A DNA stretch of 64,000 nucleotides, taken from positions 1,116,001-1,180,000 of the forward strand of contig NZ_CP034593.1 in the NCBI RefSeq assembly GCF_003971195.1. The letters run 5' to 3'. This stretch comes from Flaviflexus ciconiae. Lineage in GTDB: Bacteria > Actinomycetota > Actinomycetes > Actinomycetales > Actinomycetaceae. Position numbers and translations under genes: made by a program. Positions 35,499 to 44,172 of this stretch are shown piece by piece (positions within the stretch are counted from its first letter, which is position 1; each line of letters opens with the position of its first letter). The notes below the pieces were generated by a model that saw only the letters and a program-made list of their open reading frames with translations, ran no database searches and had not been told where the DNA came from.

Positions 35499-36878
35499 AT
35501 GGACCAGTCATCACGCTACGCAGATCTTTCCCTTCGGGAAGAGGACCTGATCGCAGGGGGCCGACACATCCTCTGTGCCTACCACCTGAGGCCAAAGGCA
35601 GGGGTGGGCTTTCTGGAGGCCGCCGCCCATTTTGCTGCCGAATCATCGACGGGCACGAACGTTGTCGTGTCGACAACCGATGATTTCACGAAGGGCGTTG
35701 ATGCCCTTGTATACCAAGCCGATGAAGCAAGCGAGGAAGTACGGATTGCCTTTCCGCTTGAACTCTTTGATCGGAACATGACCGATGGTCGGATGATGAT
35801 GGTGTCGTTCCTGACCCTGACGATCGGCAACAACCAGGGCATGGGAGACATCGAGTACGCGAAGATGTACGACTTCTACATGCCGCGCGCAGCCATCAGC
35901 CTCTTCGATGGTCCCGCGAAGGGAATCAGGGACCTGTGGCGGATCCTCGGTCGACCGGTTGAGAACGGTGGCTATATTGCCGGCACGATCATCAAGCCGA
36001 AGCTGGGCCTTCGGCCCAAGCCCTTTGCGGAGGCCGCCTACCAGTTCTGGTTGGGCGGGGATTTCATCAAGAATGACGAACCGCAGGGCAATCAGGTGTT
36101 CGCCCCAATCAAGGAAACAATCCCGCTCGTTGTGGATGCGATGAGGCGGGCCATGGATGAGACGGGCGAAGCGAAGTTGTTCAGCGCTAACATCACCGCC
36201 GACGATCACGACGAGATGCTGGCACGCGGCGAGTTCATCCTCGATGCTTTCGGCCCGGACGCTGACAAGGTCGCATTCCTCGTCGATGGCTACGTGGGCG
36301 GCCCGGGCATGATCACCACGGCACGCCGCTGGTTCCCGAACCAGTTCCTCCACTACCACCGCGCCGGACACGGCGCCATCACCTCCCCCAGCTCAAAGCG
36401 CGGTTACACGGCCTACGTGCTGGCAAAGATGTCTCGCCTTCAGGGCGCTTCCGGCATTCACGTGGGCACGATGGGATTCGGGAAGATGGAGGGGGCGGCC
36501 AACGATCGGGCAATCGCCTACATCATCGAACGAGACCAGCACGACGGCCCGGTCTACTCCCAGGACTGGTACGGCATGGCACCCACGGCACCCATTGTTT
36601 CGGGCGGCATGAACGCCCTGCGTTTGCCGGGCCTGTTCACGAACCTCGGCCACGCCAATATCATCAACACCGCCGGCGGTGGAGCCTACGGCCACATCGA
36701 CGGGCCAGCAGCCGGTGCCCGGTCACTGCGCCAGGCGCACGCCTGCTGGGAAGCGGGAGCGGACCCGGTCGAGTGGGCCAAGGACAACCGGGACTTCGCC
36801 CGGGCTTTCGAGTCCTTCCCCGCGGATGCTGACGCGATCTATCCGGGATGGCGGGAGCAACTTGGACTAGGTGGGTGA
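35499..36878 (+). CDS. cbbM: Form II ribulose-1,5-bisphosphate carboxylase/oxygenase
   Basis: Fixes CO2 onto ribulose-1,5-bisphosphate to give two 3-phosphoglycerates. The 459-residue product is strikingly like the Rhodospirillum rubrum enzyme from [10 protein letters not shown] onward and keeps the same numbering for catalytic residues: K166 ([13 protein letters not shown]), carbamylated K191 with D193/E194 ([14 protein letters not shown]), H287 (HYHRAGHGA), loop-6 K329 ([10 protein letters not shown]), S368 (SGGMNAL) and the [11 protein letters not shown] phosphate loop. So it should be an active homodimeric enzyme, not a RuBisCO-like protein. AAGGAG lies six bases before the ATG. It is first in a cassette with an FBPase homologue and phosphoribulokinase. 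Form II is rare outside proteobacteria, so transfer is likely. Confidence 0.96.
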   Translation: MDQSSRYADLSLREEDLIAGGRHILCAYHLRPKAGVGFLEAAAHFAAESSTGTNVVVSTTDDFTKGVDALVYQADEASEEVRIAFPLELFDRNMTDGRMMMVSFLTLTIGNNQGMGDIEYAKMYDFYMPRAAISLFDGPAKGIRDLWRILGRPVENGGYIAGTIIKPKLGLRPKPFAEAAYQFWLGGDFIKNDEPQGNQVFAPIKETIPLVVDAMRRAMDETGEAKLFSANITADDHDEMLARGEFILDAFGPDADKVAFLVDGYVGGPGMITTARRWFPNQFLHYHRAGHGAITSPSSKRGYTAYVLAKMSRLQGASGIHVGTMGFGKMEGAANDRAIAYIIERDQHDGPVYSQDWYGMAPTAPIVSGGMNALRLPGLFTNLGHANIINTAGGGAYGHIDGPAAGARSLRQAHACWEAGADPVEWAKDNRDFARAFESFPADADAIYPGWREQLGLGG

Positions 36879-36879
36879 T

Positions 36880-38169
36880 ATGAGAAGGGCACTCAGTCTC
36901 ACCCAGTACCTCCTCCAAACCGGAGACAACACCGACAACGCCTATGCGCACGTCCTCTCCCCCGTCGCTATCGCACTCAAGGTCCTCTCGGCCACAATCA
37001 GTCGAGGCTCCCTGATCCTCCCCGGCAGAACGCCCGACCAGGTGAGGGACGGGGTGGACCAGCGATGGCATGCAGACGAAACCGACCGCACCCTCCAAGA
37101 AGCAGCGGTCAAGACGATCCTCACCCATGGAGCCTCCGGCGACCGACTCGCCGCCGTCTCCTTCTCCCACGAGGAAGAGATCCACCAGGTCTGCGACGGA
37201 CCCGACGCCCGCTATCTGCTCGCAGTGGACGCCCTCCACCGGCCCACTTCTCTGATCGAGAACCAACCGATTGGGCTCACGTTCTCCATCATCGAACGAT
37301 CAAAGGAAGGCGGCCCGGTTACCGAGGGCGAGTTCCTGCGCTCGGGGCACGACATTCTCTGTGCGGGGCTTGCCCTGTTCGGGCCCGCTACCATCCTCCT
37401 TGTCAGCACGGGTGAGGGCGTGGACGCATTTACTCTCGACCGAGAGGTAGGAAACTTCGTTCTTACGAGCGCCGACATGACGCTCCCGTCGGGTTCCGAC
37501 GTTCTCGCCATAGACCTGTCGCACGCCGATACGTGGAGCCCCGCCGTACGCAGGTATGTGGATGAACGCATCCGGTCCTCGCAGACTGGCGAAGGCCGCC
37601 CCGCGATCATGCGGTGGAACAACTCGGCCGTTCTCGGGGCGTTCCGGGCAATCATGAACGGCGGCATCTTCCTTCTCCCCCGCCTTGCACCAAGGGAGCC
37701 GGGTCCAAAAGACAATCCGAGTTCGCAATCGGTACAGCACTCGGCAGATTCTCAAGGAGACCAGGGGTCTCACGAGCTGGAGAGCGCGGAGTCAATGCCA
37801 GACGTTGCCGACGCAGGGGCTTCCGAGGGCTCTGCCGATTCGCAAGCTACCAAGGACTCAGCTCCACACCGGTGGTCGCAGTCTGTGCGGAACCCGCTTG
37901 GTACACCCGAGGAGGGCGTTCCCCTGATCCACACGGCGGGTCCGATCGCCATGCTGATCGAGCAGGCGGGAGGGGCAGCGACCAACGGTGGGTCTCGGAT
38001 CGCTGATCTCGTACCCCAATCGCTACACGAGCGGGTTCCGATCATGCTCGGCGCTACCGGAGACGTGTTTCTCATCGAACGGTACGCGGACGAGTACGAG
38101 AAGGGTTACGCAACCGAAGTCGAGTACCCGCTGTTTCACAATCGCACACTATTCATTCAAGGCACCTAG
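36880..38169 (+). CDS. Divergent class I fructose-1,6-bisphosphatase homologue, probably catalytically impaired
   Basis: By fold and context it is the cbbF member of a Calvin-cycle cassette. Conserved parts: GLALFGPATILLVSTGEGVD then AFTLDREVGNFVLTSADM; MRWNNSAVLGAFRAIMNGGI; PIAMLIEQAGGAATNGGSRI and LHERVPIMLG. But the metal-binding DPLDGSSN is DALHRPTS, the NASN/NEGN substrate loop is DLSH, and the K..LLYE segment (Lys274/Glu280 of other enzymes) is GVPLIHT. An insert of about 70 residues rich in Ser, Glu, Asp and Gln (about 270-345) splits the C-terminal part. The ATG at 36880 is just after the RuBisCO stop. A pseudoenzyme or regulatory partner is more likely than a normal FBPase. I compared motifs from memory of the family, not by alignment software. 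Confidence 0.78.
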   Translation: MRRALSLTQYLLQTGDNTDNAYAHVLSPVAIALKVLSATISRGSLILPGRTPDQVRDGVDQRWHADETDRTLQEAAVKTILTHGASGDRLAAVSFSHEEEIHQVCDGPDARYLLAVDALHRPTSLIENQPIGLTFSIIERSKEGGPVTEGEFLRSGHDILCAGLALFGPATILLVSTGEGVDAFTLDREVGNFVLTSADMTLPSGSDVLAIDLSHADTWSPAVRRYVDERIRSSQTGEGRPAIMRWNNSAVLGAFRAIMNGGIFLLPRLAPREPGPKDNPSSQSVQHSADSQGDQGSHELESAESMPDVADAGASEGSADSQATKDSAPHRWSQSVRNPLGTPEEGVPLIHTAGPIAMLIEQAGGAATNGGSRIADLVPQSLHERVPIMLGATGDVFLIERYADEYEKGYATEVEYPLFHNRTLFIQGT

Positions 38170-38177
38170 GAGGAACC

Positions 38178-39086
38178 ATGTCGCGCAAGCATCCCATCAT
38201 CGCGGTCACCGGATCATCCGGTGCCGGAACCAGCACAGTCACCGAGACCTTTCAGCAGATATTCCGCCGCGAAGGCATCACCTCAGCCATCGTCCCCGGT
38301 GATTCCTTCCACCGATACAATCGGGCGGAAATGAAGGCGGTCCACGAGGAAGCGGTCTCACAGGGCCGCCTGCCACCCAGCCATTTTGGCCCCGAAGCCA
38401 ATGACTTCCCGAGCCTTGAGAAACTGTTCGCTCAATACGGTGAGGACGGCACCGGGCAAACCCGCACCTACGTACACGACATCGAGGAAGAAGCAATATA
38501 CGGAACCCCTCCCGGGACCTTCACGCCATGGCGACAGATTGAGGAGGGCACGGACCTCCTCTATTACGAGGGCCTCCACGGGGCCGTGCACACCGAGGAG
38601 GTGGACGTGGCACGCCACGTTGATCTCTGCATCGGTGTCGTTCCCATCATTAACCTCGAGTGGATCCAAAAGATCCACCGGGACCGGTCAAGCCGCGGAT
38701 ACTCGGCCGAAGCGGTGACCGACATGATCCTGCGACGCATGGACGACTACGTCCACTACATCTGCCCGCAGTTCAACAACACCCACGTGAACTTTCAGCG
38801 GGTCCCCATGGTCGACACATCCAACCCCTTCACGGCCCGCTCAATCCCCACCGCCGATGAATCTATGACGGTCATTAGGTTCGCAAACCCACGTGGTATC
38901 GACTTCCCGTACCTATCGTCCATGATCGCGGGATCTTTCATGTCCCGCGCCAACTCCATCGTGGTTCCCGGCGGGAAGACCGATTTGGCCATGCAACTCA
39001 TCCTCACCCCGATGATTTGGCGGCTGATCGATAAGTCAAGAAAAGCAAAGGGCCTACCCGGCCTCACGTACAAGAGCGCGTTCTAG
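38178..39086 (+). CDS. cbbP: Phosphoribulokinase, proteobacterial (octameric) type
   Basis: Phosphorylates ribulose-5-phosphate to the RuBisCO substrate. The 302-residue product starts MSRKHPIIAVTGSSGAGTST with the P-loop and follows the short proteobacterial family throughout: GDSFHRYNRAEMKAVHEE, TRTYVHDIEEEAIYG, LLYYEGLHGAV, GVVPIINLEWIQKIHRDRSS, VNFQRVPMVDTSNPFTARSI and GIDFPYLSSMI. Catalytic Asp and the Arg/His residues of these motifs are present. AGGAGG precedes the ATG, eight bases after the FBPase-like gene. It is unlike the plant/cyanobacterial kinase, which agrees with a proteobacterial source. Confidence 0.95.
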   Translation: MSRKHPIIAVTGSSGAGTSTVTETFQQIFRREGITSAIVPGDSFHRYNRAEMKAVHEEAVSQGRLPPSHFGPEANDFPSLEKLFAQYGEDGTGQTRTYVHDIEEEAIYGTPPGTFTPWRQIEEGTDLLYYEGLHGAVHTEEVDVARHVDLCIGVVPIINLEWIQKIHRDRSSRGYSAEAVTDMILRRMDDYVHYICPQFNNTHVNFQRVPMVDTSNPFTARSIPTADESMTVIRFANPRGIDFPYLSSMIAGSFMSRANSIVVPGGKTDLAMQLILTPMIWRLIDKSRKAKGLPGLTYKSAF

Positions 39087-39390
39087 CGGCAAACAAAAGC
39101 GGACGACTGCCTCCACCAGGAGGGGAGCCGTTCTCAACAAGTCGGGGCGGTCTTCACCGACTCCGGGGCCCTCGTCACCGGGTCAGCTCACATCTTCACC
39201 AAGTCGCGACCCGTCTTCAACCAACTAGGGACCGCGTCCACTACCTCGACACCTGCCCACGCATCTCATTCAGCAACTGTCACCGGTAGCAAGACCACCA
39301 ACTCCGCCACGAACCCATCGTACTGCTGGCCCGGAAGCCCACCACCGCTTCCGGGCCGGCACATGTTCGATGCTCCATTGGGTCGATTCC
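39087..39390. other. Gene-free region between the RuBisCO cassette and the GNAT gene
   Basis: About 300 bases. It contains several degenerate copies of a short element like TCTTCACCAAGTCG between 39120 and 39240, and a terminator-like hairpin at its right end. No gene was found. Confidence 0.5.
39324..39361. terminator. Hairpin between cbbP and the GNAT gene
   Basis: A 15-bp stem with one G-T pair (39324-39338 with 39347-39361) and an eight-base loop. It can end both the plus-strand cbb cassette and the minus-strand leuCD-GNAT transcript. Confidence 0.7.
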
Positions 39391-39909
39391 CTACGCGCCT
39401 GTGTAGGTGTATTCGTAGAGGATGTGGTCGCGGCGTTCGCCGGCGATCTCCATGTAGTTCTTTGCTTCCCCGATCTTGGTGAATCCGTTCTTTTCGAGAA
39501 CACGGATCGACGGGATGTTGCTGGGCAGTGTGGCTGCCATGATCCGCTTGAGGCCGAGTTCCTCGCAGGCGAAGTCGATCGCTTGTGCCACGGCTTCTGT
39601 AGCGCAACCCTTGCCGCAGGCTTCTTCGGCAATCCAGTATCCAATTTCGCAGGACTGATAGGGACCCAGTTCGATCCGGTCGAGAACAAGCTGACCGATG
39701 ATCTTGTCTTGGTCCAGGACGACAAAGGGAACTTCGGATCCCTGTTCGTGGTCTGCCAGCTTGGCAGTCATGAGCTTCTTCTGGAAGTCCAGGTCGTAGT
39801 AAGAATCCTCGCGCCGTGGTTCAAACGGCGCGAGGAATTCTCGTGATGCCACGATGAGGTCCGTCAGCTCTTCGACGTCCATCGCGGTAACGACTCGTAT
39901 TTTTATCAT
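39391..39909 (-). CDS. GNAT acetyltransferase, RimJ/RimL type
   Basis: Predicted N-acetyltransferase of 172 residues. It starts MIKIRVVTAMDVEELTDLIV and has the PRREDSYYDLDFQ stretch, the acetyl-CoA-binding strand and loop EIGYWIAEEACGKGCATEAV, and the motif NIPSIRVLEKNGFTKIGEA. The pattern fits the RimJ/RimL branch acting on protein N termini or small amines. It starts nine bases after leuD, so it may be expressed with leuCD, but a link with leucine synthesis is not evident. Confidence 0.87.
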   Translation of the reverse strand: MIKIRVVTAMDVEELTDLIVASREFLAPFEPRREDSYYDLDFQKKLMTAKLADHEQGSEVPFVVLDQDKIIGQLVLDRIELGPYQSCEIGYWIAEEACGKGCATEAVAQAIDFACEELGLKRIMAATLPSNIPSIRVLEKNGFTKIGEAKNYMEIAGERRDHILYEYTYTGA

Positions 39910-39918
39910 GGACTCACA

Positions 39919-40575
39919 TTAGGTGAGTGGCGCTTCTCCATCGACGGGACGTGCCGAGACAACTTCCTCAACTGGAAGGGTCTTGACCGGCAGGGTCTTC
40001 GGCTTAAACGACGGCCGGGTCGCCTCGAACTCGGTGATCTTGTCTTCCTGACGCATGGTGAGCCCGATGTCGTCAAGGCCCTCCATGAGGCGCCAGCGCG
40101 TGTAGTCATCGATCTCGAAGGTCGTTGTGAACGAACCGGCGGTGACGGTGCGTTCGACCAGGTCAACGGTTACCTCGGTGCCGGGCTCGGTTTCGAGGAT
40201 CTTCCACAGCTGCTCGCAGTCATCCTGGGTGATGATGCCGGCAACAAGGCCCTGCTTGCCGGAGTTGCCCTTGAAGATCTCCGCGAAGCGGGGCGCCAGG
40301 ACGGCACGGAAGCCGTAGTCCTTGAGTGCCCACACGGCATGCTCGCGGGAGGAGCCGGTGCCAAAGTCGGTTCCGGCAATGAGAACGGAACCATTCTTGT
40401 AGTCGTCCTGGTTGAGGACGAACTCGGGATCGTTGCGCCAGGCAGCGAACAGAGCGTCTTCGAAGCCGGTGCGGGTGACGCGCTTGAGGTACACGGCCGG
40501 GATGATCTGGTCCGTGTCAACGTTGGAGCGGCGCAGCGGGACGCCGATACCGGTATGGGTGGTGATTTTCTCCAT
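39919..40575 (-). CDS. leuD: 3-isopropylmalate dehydratase small subunit
   Basis: Swivelling subunit of isopropylmalate isomerase in leucine synthesis. The 218-residue product shows [20 protein letters not shown], the [20 protein letters not shown] active-site segment and [18 protein letters not shown]. The C-terminal 25 residues are an extra tail with repeated KTLPV. It follows leuC after nine bases on the same strand. Confidence 0.96.
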   Translation of the reverse strand: MEKITTHTGIGVPLRRSNVDTDQIIPAVYLKRVTRTGFEDALFAAWRNDPEFVLNQDDYKNGSVLIAGTDFGTGSSREHAVWALKDYGFRAVLAPRFAEIFKGNSGKQGLVAGIITQDDCEQLWKILETEPGTEVTVDLVERTVTAGSFTTTFEIDDYTRWRLMEGLDDIGLTMRQEDKITEFEATRPSFKPKTLPVKTLPVEEVVSARPVDGEAPLT

Positions 40576-40584
40576 GATCGCTCC

Positions 40585-41985
40585 TTACAGGTCGGCGGGG
40601 GTCGAGATGGTTCCGCGGATCGCGGTGGCTGCGGCAACGAGCGGGGACACGAGGTGGGTGCGGCCACCCTTGCCCTGACGGCCCTCGAAGTTACGGTTCG
40701 AAGTGGATGCGGCCCGCTCACCCGGGGCAAGCTGATCCGGGTTCATGCCCAGGCACATGGAGCAACCGGCGTTACGCCATTCGGCGCCGAACTCCTTGAA
40801 AATCTGGTCGAGGCCCTCGGACTCCGCCTGAAGGCGGACGCGAGCGGAACCGGGAACAACCATGACGCGAACATCCGGGTCCTTCTGCTGTCCCCGAATA
40901 ACGTTCGCAATGTTGCGCAGGTCCTCGATCCGGCCGTTGGTGCACGAGCCCATGAAGACCGTATCGACACGAATGTCCTTGAGCTTCGTTCCGGGAGCCA
41001 GGTCCATGTACTCAAGTGCGCGCTGAGCGGCGGCGCGCTCCGCCTCGTCGGCAAAGTCCTCCGGGTCCGGAACCTCAGCCGAGATCGGCAGGCCCTGGCC
41101 CGGGTTGGTGCCCCAGGTGACGAAGGGCTCGAGGTCGTCAGCATCCAGCTCGACAACCGCATCGAACTCGGCGTCATCATCGGTGCGCAGGGACTTCCAG
41201 TACTCAACGGCGCGATCCCACTCTTCGCCCTCGGGGGCGTGCGGGCGGCCCTTGATGTACTCAAAGGTCGTCTCATCGGGGGCAATCATGCCGGCGCGGG
41301 CGCCAGCCTCAATCGACATGTTGCAGATCGTCATGCGGGCTTCCATGGAAAGAGCCTCGATGGCCTCGCCGCGATACTCGAGCACGTAGCCGGCGCCGCC
41401 GCCGGTTCCGATCTTCGCAATGATGGCGAGGATGATGTCCTTCGACGTCGTGCCGGGACGCAGCTTACCGTTGACGTTGATCGCCATGGTTTTAAAGGGC
41501 TGTAGCGGCAGAGTCTGGGTGGCGAGCACGTGCTCAACTTCGGACGTACCAATACCCATGGCAAGAGCGCCGAAAGCGCCGTGCGTCGACGTATGGGAGT
41601 CGCCGCAGACGATCGTCATGCCGGGCTGGGTGATGCCGAGCTGTGGGCCGACGACATGAACGATGCCCTGCTCGGAGTCACCGAGCGAGTGGATACGAAC
41701 ACCGAAGTCCTTCACGTTCTTGCGGAGCGTATCGATCTGCTTGGCAGAAATCTTGTCCATGATCGGCAGGTCAATATCGACGGTGGGGACGTTGTGGTCC
41801 TCGGTCGCGATCGTCAGGTCGGGACGGCGTACCTCACGACCAGCCAGGCGCAGGCCCTCGAAGGCCTGGGGGCTGGTGACCTCGTGAATGAGGTGCAGGT
41901 CAATGTAGAGAAGGTCCGGAGCTCCGTCTTCGCCGCGGGCGACGATGTGCGACTTCCAAACCTTCTCGGCCAGGGTAGAGCCCAT
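40585..41985 (-). CDS. leuC: 3-isopropylmalate dehydratase large subunit
   Basis: Aconitase-type [4Fe-4S] subunit of isopropylmalate isomerase. The 466-residue product contains [20 protein letters not shown], the cluster ligands in [14 protein letters not shown] (one Cys) and [20 protein letters not shown] (two Cys), and [20 protein letters not shown]. The start at 41985 ([13 protein letters not shown]) is supported by GGAGAAAG upstream; an ATG-like start 33 bases earlier is less likely. Divergent from the IclR gene, a conserved actinobacterial pair. Confidence 0.96.
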   Translation of the reverse strand: MGSTLAEKVWKSHIVARGEDGAPDLLYIDLHLIHEVTSPQAFEGLRLAGREVRRPDLTIATEDHNVPTVDIDLPIMDKISAKQIDTLRKNVKDFGVRIHSLGDSEQGIVHVVGPQLGITQPGMTIVCGDSHTSTHGAFGALAMGIGTSEVEHVLATQTLPLQPFKTMAINVNGKLRPGTTSKDIILAIIAKIGTGGGAGYVLEYRGEAIEALSMEARMTICNMSIEAGARAGMIAPDETTFEYIKGRPHAPEGEEWDRAVEYWKSLRTDDDAEFDAVVELDADDLEPFVTWGTNPGQGLPISAEVPDPEDFADEAERAAAQRALEYMDLAPGTKLKDIRVDTVFMGSCTNGRIEDLRNIANVIRGQQKDPDVRVMVVPGSARVRLQAESEGLDQIFKEFGAEWRNAGCSMCLGMNPDQLAPGERAASTSNRNFEGRQGKGGRTHLVSPLVAAATAIRGTISTPADL

Positions 41986-42101
41986 GACTTTCTCCTTTGT
42001 CTCAGATGCGAGTAACACGCGCGCCGATTCGGATTACGCGCTGTGCTTGAGGCAACTGTACACCACTTGCGTATCAAAGGGCGAGATGACAATATCACTC
42101 T

Positions 42102-42833
42102 ATGGACACTTCACAGGGATCTGGAGTCGGCGTTCTCGACAAGGCCGCCGCAGTACTTGGCGCACTGGAATCCGGGCCGCACACGCTCGCTCAGCTCGTT
42201 ACCGCAACCCATCTAGCACGGCCCACGGCGCACCGCTTGGCCGTTGCTCTCGAGTACCACCGCTTCGTTACGAGGGACATGCAGGGGCGGTTTATTCTTG
42301 GCCCCCGCATGGAAGAACTAGCGTCGGCAGCCGGTGGGGATCCGCTTCTTGCCGCGGCTAAGCCCGTTCTTATTGCACTGCGGGACCACACGGGCGAATC
42401 CGCCCAGCTGTTCCGCCGCCAGGGCGATGTCCGCATCTGCGTTGCCGCTGCCGAGCGCAACCTGGGCGGCCTGCGGGACTCCATCCCTGTCGGTGCCGCA
42501 CTGTCGATGCTGGCGGGCTCCGCAGCCCAGGTTCTTCTTGCCTGGGAGGAGCCGGATCGCCTGCACCGCGGCCTCCATGGGGCGAACTTCACAGCCACCA
42601 CTCTGTCGGCTGTTCGCCGCCGCCGTTGGGCACAGTCCGTGGCCGAACGGGAAGCCGGTGTCGCATCGATTTCCGCACCCGTGTGGGGCCCGAGCGGACG
42701 CGTTGTTGCAGCCGTTTCCATCTCCGGTCCAATCGAGCGCATGGGACGCCAGCCCGGCCGTCAGCACTCCGTTGCCGTTGTCGCCGCCGCTAACCGGCTC
42801 ACCGAGGTCCTGAAGAGGTCCGAAGACTACTAA
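42102..42833 (+). CDS. IclR-family regulator (NdgR-like)
   Basis: Transcription factor of 243 residues. The N-terminal winged helix is AAAVLGALESGPHTLAQLVT then ATHLARPTAHRLAVALEYHR; the effector domain starts about residue 85 (AAKPVLIALRDHTGESAQLF). In actinobacteria the IclR protein divergent from leuCD (NdgR, LtbR) controls leucine and related amino-acid genes, and this gene has the same position. pimB-like follows after 17 bases. Confidence 0.9.
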   Translation: MDTSQGSGVGVLDKAAAVLGALESGPHTLAQLVTATHLARPTAHRLAVALEYHRFVTRDMQGRFILGPRMEELASAAGGDPLLAAAKPVLIALRDHTGESAQLFRRQGDVRICVAAAERNLGGLRDSIPVGAALSMLAGSAAQVLLAWEEPDRLHRGLHGANFTATTLSAVRRRRWAQSVAEREAGVASISAPVWGPSGRVVAAVSISGPIERMGRQPGRQHSVAVVAAANRLTEVLKRSEDY

Positions 42834-42850
42834 TCTGGGAGAATAGCGGC

Positions 42851-43974
42851 ATGAAGCCCACTCTCCTCGTGACCAACGACTTCCCTCCCCGCGCGGGAGG
42901 GATCCAGACCTACCTGGAAGGCTTCGCCCGGCAACTCGATCCCGACAAGCTCATCGTTTATGCGTCCTCTCCCCCGGACGGCGGAGCAGAGGAATATGAC
43001 GCGAACGTCCCCTACGAGGTCATTCGCTATCCCGGCACCATGATGCTCCCCACCCCGAGGTGGAGAAAACAATGATGAGCATCATCAAAGAGAAGAACAT
43101 TGAGAACGTGTGGTTCGGCGCCTCCACACCGCTTGGCATCATGGCGAAGGCCGCCCGCAAGGCGGGCGCCAGCCAGACCATCGCCACCACCCACGGTCAC
43201 GAGATCGGCTGGTCCATGATCCCGGGAACCCGGCAGTTTCTTGCCAAGATCTTCCGGGACAACGACATCGTCACCTACCTGACCAAGGCAACCCTCGAGC
43301 GGCTCCAGCCGGTTCTTGGCGACACCGAGCTGTTGCGGATGCCGGGGGGAATCAATCCCGAAGTCTTCTCATTCGACGCTGACTTCCGGGTCGAGCTCCG
43401 CGAGCGCTACGGCATTGCCCAGGACGCTCCCGTCGTCATCTGCATCTCCCGCCTCGTGAAACGCAAGGGCCAGGACCTGCTCATCAACAATTGGCACCGA
43501 GTATCGGAGCAGTTCCCCGAGGCTCGCCTCGTCATCGTTGGTAAAGGCCCGTACCGGGAGAAGCTAGATGCCATGCACGAGGCGTCTCCGGCCAAGGACT
43601 CGATCATCTTCACGGGCGAGGTGCCATATGCGGAGCTGGCTGGCCACTACTCGCTCGGCGATATCTATGCCATGCCCTGCCGCACGCGCGGCGGCGGCCT
43701 TGATATTGAGGGCCTCGGCATTGTCTATCTCGAGGCCTACGCAGCCGGCCTCCCCGTTATTGCCGGTAACTCGGGTGGTGCGCCGGAGGCAGTGATCCCC
43801 GGGGAAACCGGCCTGGTCGTCAACGGCCGTTCGGGCAATGCCCTGGTCTCTGCCCTCACCTACCTCCTCGAGGATCCCGAGCGCGCGAAAGCCATGGGAG
43901 CCCGCGGGAAGGAATGGGTGGATGGGGAATGGCGCTGGGAGCACCTCATCAAGCAACTGAAGTCGGTTCTTTAG
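42851..43974 (+). pseudogene. PimB-like phosphatidylinositol mannoside alpha-mannosyltransferase, GT4 (single-base frameshift)
   Basis: Glycosyltransferase family 4 enzyme, likely adding the second mannose in phosphatidylinositol mannoside synthesis. The first part reads MKPTLLVTNDFPPRAGGIQT through RYPGTMMLPTP; after about 43057 the correct continuation VEKTMMSIIKEKNIENVWFG lies in another frame, one G being missing in CCGAGGTGG. The remaining motifs are normal: ISRLVKRKGQDLLI and GLGIVYLEAYAAGLPVIAGN. Corrected length about 374. GGGAG before the ATG is good. Sequence error or true frameshift; the rest of the gene is undamaged. PimB is inferred from similarity of the N-terminal motif and could be another GT4. 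Confidence 0.8.
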
Positions 43975-44172
43975 AGCACTCACTGGGCAAGATTCATTGC
44001 CCCAATTCGTTAACGCACCTACTAGCGCAGATCCCCAAGGTTATTAGCGCCAGCAGGTGAGTCTCACCTTCTTGCCTTTCGTAAGTCAATCCACCTAGCG
44101 AGACTTTCCGCACTACCGCACGCTTGTTGCGTACTGTGAGCCTAACCACTTGCGACGACAAAGTAGGAACAC

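Noticed and set aside
35499..36878. RuBisCO-like protein (form IV) of sulfur salvage
   Set aside because: All catalytic and carbamylation residues of true form II RuBisCO are present and a phosphoribulokinase gene accompanies it.
39110..39250. Short degenerate repeats after cbbP considered as a CRISPR remnant
   Set aside because: Units are unequal, imperfect and without regular spacers; no cas genes are present anywhere in the window.
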